Below are positions 62,590 through 64,000 of a stretch of 64,000 nucleotides of DNA, in pieces. The stretch comes from Bacteriovoracaceae bacterium (GTDB lineage: Bacteria; Bdellovibrionota; Bacteriovoracia; Bacteriovoracales; Bacteriovoracaceae), in NCBI GenBank assembly GCA_018649885.1, contig JABIHA010000018.1, positions 1-64,000 on the forward strand, written 5' to 3'. The notes under the pieces were generated by a model. The model was not told the origin of the DNA and searched no databases. It saw only the letters and a program-made list of their open reading frames with translations. Position numbers and translations under genes: made by a program. The stretch's first letter is position 1. Each line of letters begins with the position of its first letter.

Positions 62590-63273
62590 ATGAATAGAGT
62601 AATGGATATCCAAAGTATAGTTTTCAAAATTGCAGTTTCTTTCCCCGGTTTTCTTGTGGCAATCATTTGCCATGAAGTGGCCCATGGCTATGTTGCCATG
62701 CGTTTTGGCGACCACACTGCCAAGTCTGCCGGTCGGTTAAATTTTAATCTTATGACTCATGCAGATCCTATAGGAACTCTTTTGATTCCGTTAATTGGAT
62801 TTGGCATGGGATTTCCCATTATCGGCTGGGCCAAGCCAGTGCCTATTAATCCGAGGAATTTTTCCAATTATAAAAAGGGACTTTTCTGGGTCAGCTTTGC
62901 CGGACCACTCACTAATTTTGTTCTGGGAGTTTTCTCGGCGATTTTAATGGCGATTTGTATTTTTATCATCCCCTCAGATTTTTTTCTCAGAGGCCCATTC
63001 ATTCAGATGTTAGAGTTTTCAATTCTGATCAATTTTGTGCTCTTCCTTTTTAATCTGATTCCACTTCCTCCGCTTGATGGCTCGAGAATGCTCAGTATCT
63101 TTCTCGATTACAATACAAATTTGAAGTATCAGCAGCTTGGTAATTACACAACAATCATACTTCTCGCACTACTATTTACAGGTGCCCTGAGATATTTGTT
63201 CATGCCAATTATTTGGCTTGCCCAGGTAACAATTGCGCTTTGTAACTATGTAGTGCTGATGATATTTTCGTGA
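62590..63273 (+). CDS. site-2-protease-family (M50) metalloprotease
   Basis: Integral membrane protein of 227 residues with the zinc motif HEVAH (ICHEVAHGYVAMRFGD, about residues 28-32) and the second motif LIPLPPLDGSR (Asp ligand) near residue 160. This is the short, PDZ-less M50B branch also called Rv0359-like. Cuts proteins within the membrane. Its stop is 7 bases before trpS. ATG 62602 is an alternative start. Confidence 0.87.
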   Translation: MNRVMDIQSIVFKIAVSFPGFLVAIICHEVAHGYVAMRFGDHTAKSAGRLNFNLMTHADPIGTLLIPLIGFGMGFPIIGWAKPVPINPRNFSNYKKGLFWVSFAGPLTNFVLGVFSAILMAICIFIIPSDFFLRGPFIQMLEFSILINFVLFLFNLIPLPPLDGSRMLSIFLDYNTNLKYQQLGNYTTIILLALLFTGALRYLFMPIIWLAQVTIALCNYVVLMIFS

Positions 63274-63280
63274 GGAATAA

Positions 63281-64000
63281 ATGAGTGATTTAGTTGTCAG
63301 TGGAATGAGGCCAACCGGCTCTCTTCATATGGGTCATTATGTCGGAGTCATAGAGAACTGGCTTGATCTTCAAAAAAAATACCCATGTTACTTTTTCTTA
63401 GCTGACTGGCATGCCCTTACTTCAAACTACCAAAAAGTCGAAGTTATAAAACAAAGTCGCTATGAATATGTCAAAGGCTGGATTGCCAGTGGTATTGATG
63501 CCGAAAAATGTGTGGTTTACAATCAGTCTGCCATTTCTGAGGTTTTAAATCTAAGCCAACTTTTTCTATGCTTAACTCCTCCCGGTTGGGCCGAACGATC
63601 TCCAAGCTGGAAGGACCTTAAAACCAATCCAGATAAAGTTCACGACAACCTTGGATTTTTTACTTATCCGGTTCTTCAAAGTGCAGATATTTCAATTATG
63701 AATGGAAAGTTTGTTCCAGTTGGCGAAGATCAGGTGGCCCACGTTGAATTATCCAGAGATATTGTCAAAAAATTCAACCGCCTCTATAGGGGCAAATTGA
63801 AAGAACCCGAGGCCATTTTAACAAAAGTTTCCAGGTTAGTTGGCACTGATGGTGACTCAAAAATGAGTTCTTCTAAGAAGAATGCCATAACGCTCAGAGA
63901 AACAGAAAAGAGTCTTCAGAAAAAAGTGAACAAAATGGTCACTGATATGAAAAGAATGGGCATTAATGATGCAGGAAACCCAGACAATTGCTCGGTCTTT
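63281..64000 (+). CDS. trpS: tryptophanyl-tRNA synthetase (5' part, runs off the right edge)
   Basis: The first 240 residues are visible; the gene continues beyond the window. GMRPTGSLHMGHYVG at residues 8-22 carries the HIGH signature; GDSKMSSSKKN near 192-202 is the KMSKS signature. TrpRS class I enzyme charging tRNA-Trp. ATG 63281 has GAGG 6 bases upstream. Confidence 0.95.
   Translation, partial: MSDLVVSGMRPTGSLHMGHYVGVIENWLDLQKKYPCYFFLADWHALTSNYQKVEVIKQSRYEYVKGWIASGIDAEKCVVYNQSAISEVLNLSQLFLCLTPPGWAERSPSWKDLKTNPDKVHDNLGFFTYPVLQSADISIMNGKFVPVGEDQVAHVELSRDIVKKFNRLYRGKLKEPEAILTKVSRLVGTDGDSKMSSSKKNAITLRETEKSLQKKVNKMVTDMKRMGINDAGNPDNCSVF

Noticed and set aside
1-64000. Search for tRNA, rRNA, CRISPR arrays, IS elements and prophage genes
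   Set aside because: No cloverleaf-like, direct-repeat-spacer, transposase or phage structural pattern seen in intergenic regions or reading frames.

Overview
The window looks like chromosomal DNA of an AT-rich, diderm (outer-membrane-bearing) bacterium. The gene content and protein style (long RpoD with a dnaG-rpoD pair, many secreted barrel proteins, receiver-TPR protein, extensive EPS locus) fit the Bdellovibrionota, most like Bacteriovorax-type lineages; this placement is inference from style, not from a marker-gene tree. I see no rRNA, tRNA, CRISPR array, integrase or IS transposase.

Layout. (1) 1-16746: surface-polysaccharide locus. It holds a partial fcl and gmd (GDP-fucose route), a divergent second GDP-mannose dehydratase, GT4 and GT2 glycosyltransferases, an AsnB-type amidotransferase, a Wzx-type flippase, several multi-spanning GT-C-like proteins and two polyprenol-phosphate sugar synthases. 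(2) 16921-18027: class II aldolase-type gene behind a good sigma-70-like promoter. (3) 18224-21275: one long secreted-protein gene broken by four frameshifts and one in-frame stop, with a pentanucleotide repeat in its signal sequence and two long G tracts. (4) 21323-25095: DegT-type aminotransferase, stand-alone E2-type acyltransferase domain and a GT-C protein. (5) 25178-30917: five-gene cassette consisting of a GT-C/uridine-kinase fusion, a HAD phosphatase, a tandem two-domain nucleotidyltransferase, a GT2 and a GDPD-like protein; probably makes and transfers an unusual phosphorylated or nucleotide-activated group. (6) 30927-34053: ribosome-hibernation-factor-like gene with a structured leader, a small secreted Cys protein, and a B12-radical-SAM/acyltransferase pair. 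(7) 34420-36806: secreted single-heme protein and a GNAT. (8) 36901-39400: BlaI-type repressor with three evenly phased operators and an M56-protease/FtsI-like transpeptidase fusion (beta-lactam-sensor-like). (9) 39628-40818: pilin-like protein.

(10) 41030-49123 is the most interesting part: a tightly overlapping ten-gene operon with its own ACP, ketosynthase, chain-length-factor-like partner, hotdog dehydratase, three FabG-type reductases, FabI-type enoyl reductase, an anchored SGNH hydrolase and, as first gene, a radical SAM protein resembling the tetraether-lipid synthase (Tes) family. It reads like a dedicated acyl/lipid synthesis pathway with a radical C-C bond-forming or other modifying step.

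(11) 49321-57762: SWIM-SNF2 helicase (apparently starting at an ATT codon), rpoD, dnaG, trmB and two small genes. (12) 57976-62462: receiver-TPR protein, hypothetical protein and two paired outer-membrane barrel proteins. (13) 62590-64000: M50 site-2-type protease and the 5' part of trpS.

Most genes lie in overlapping or near-contiguous runs (ATGA and TAATG junctions), which indicates several long operons. Where junctions or ribosome binding sites favour an internal start, I give the internal start.
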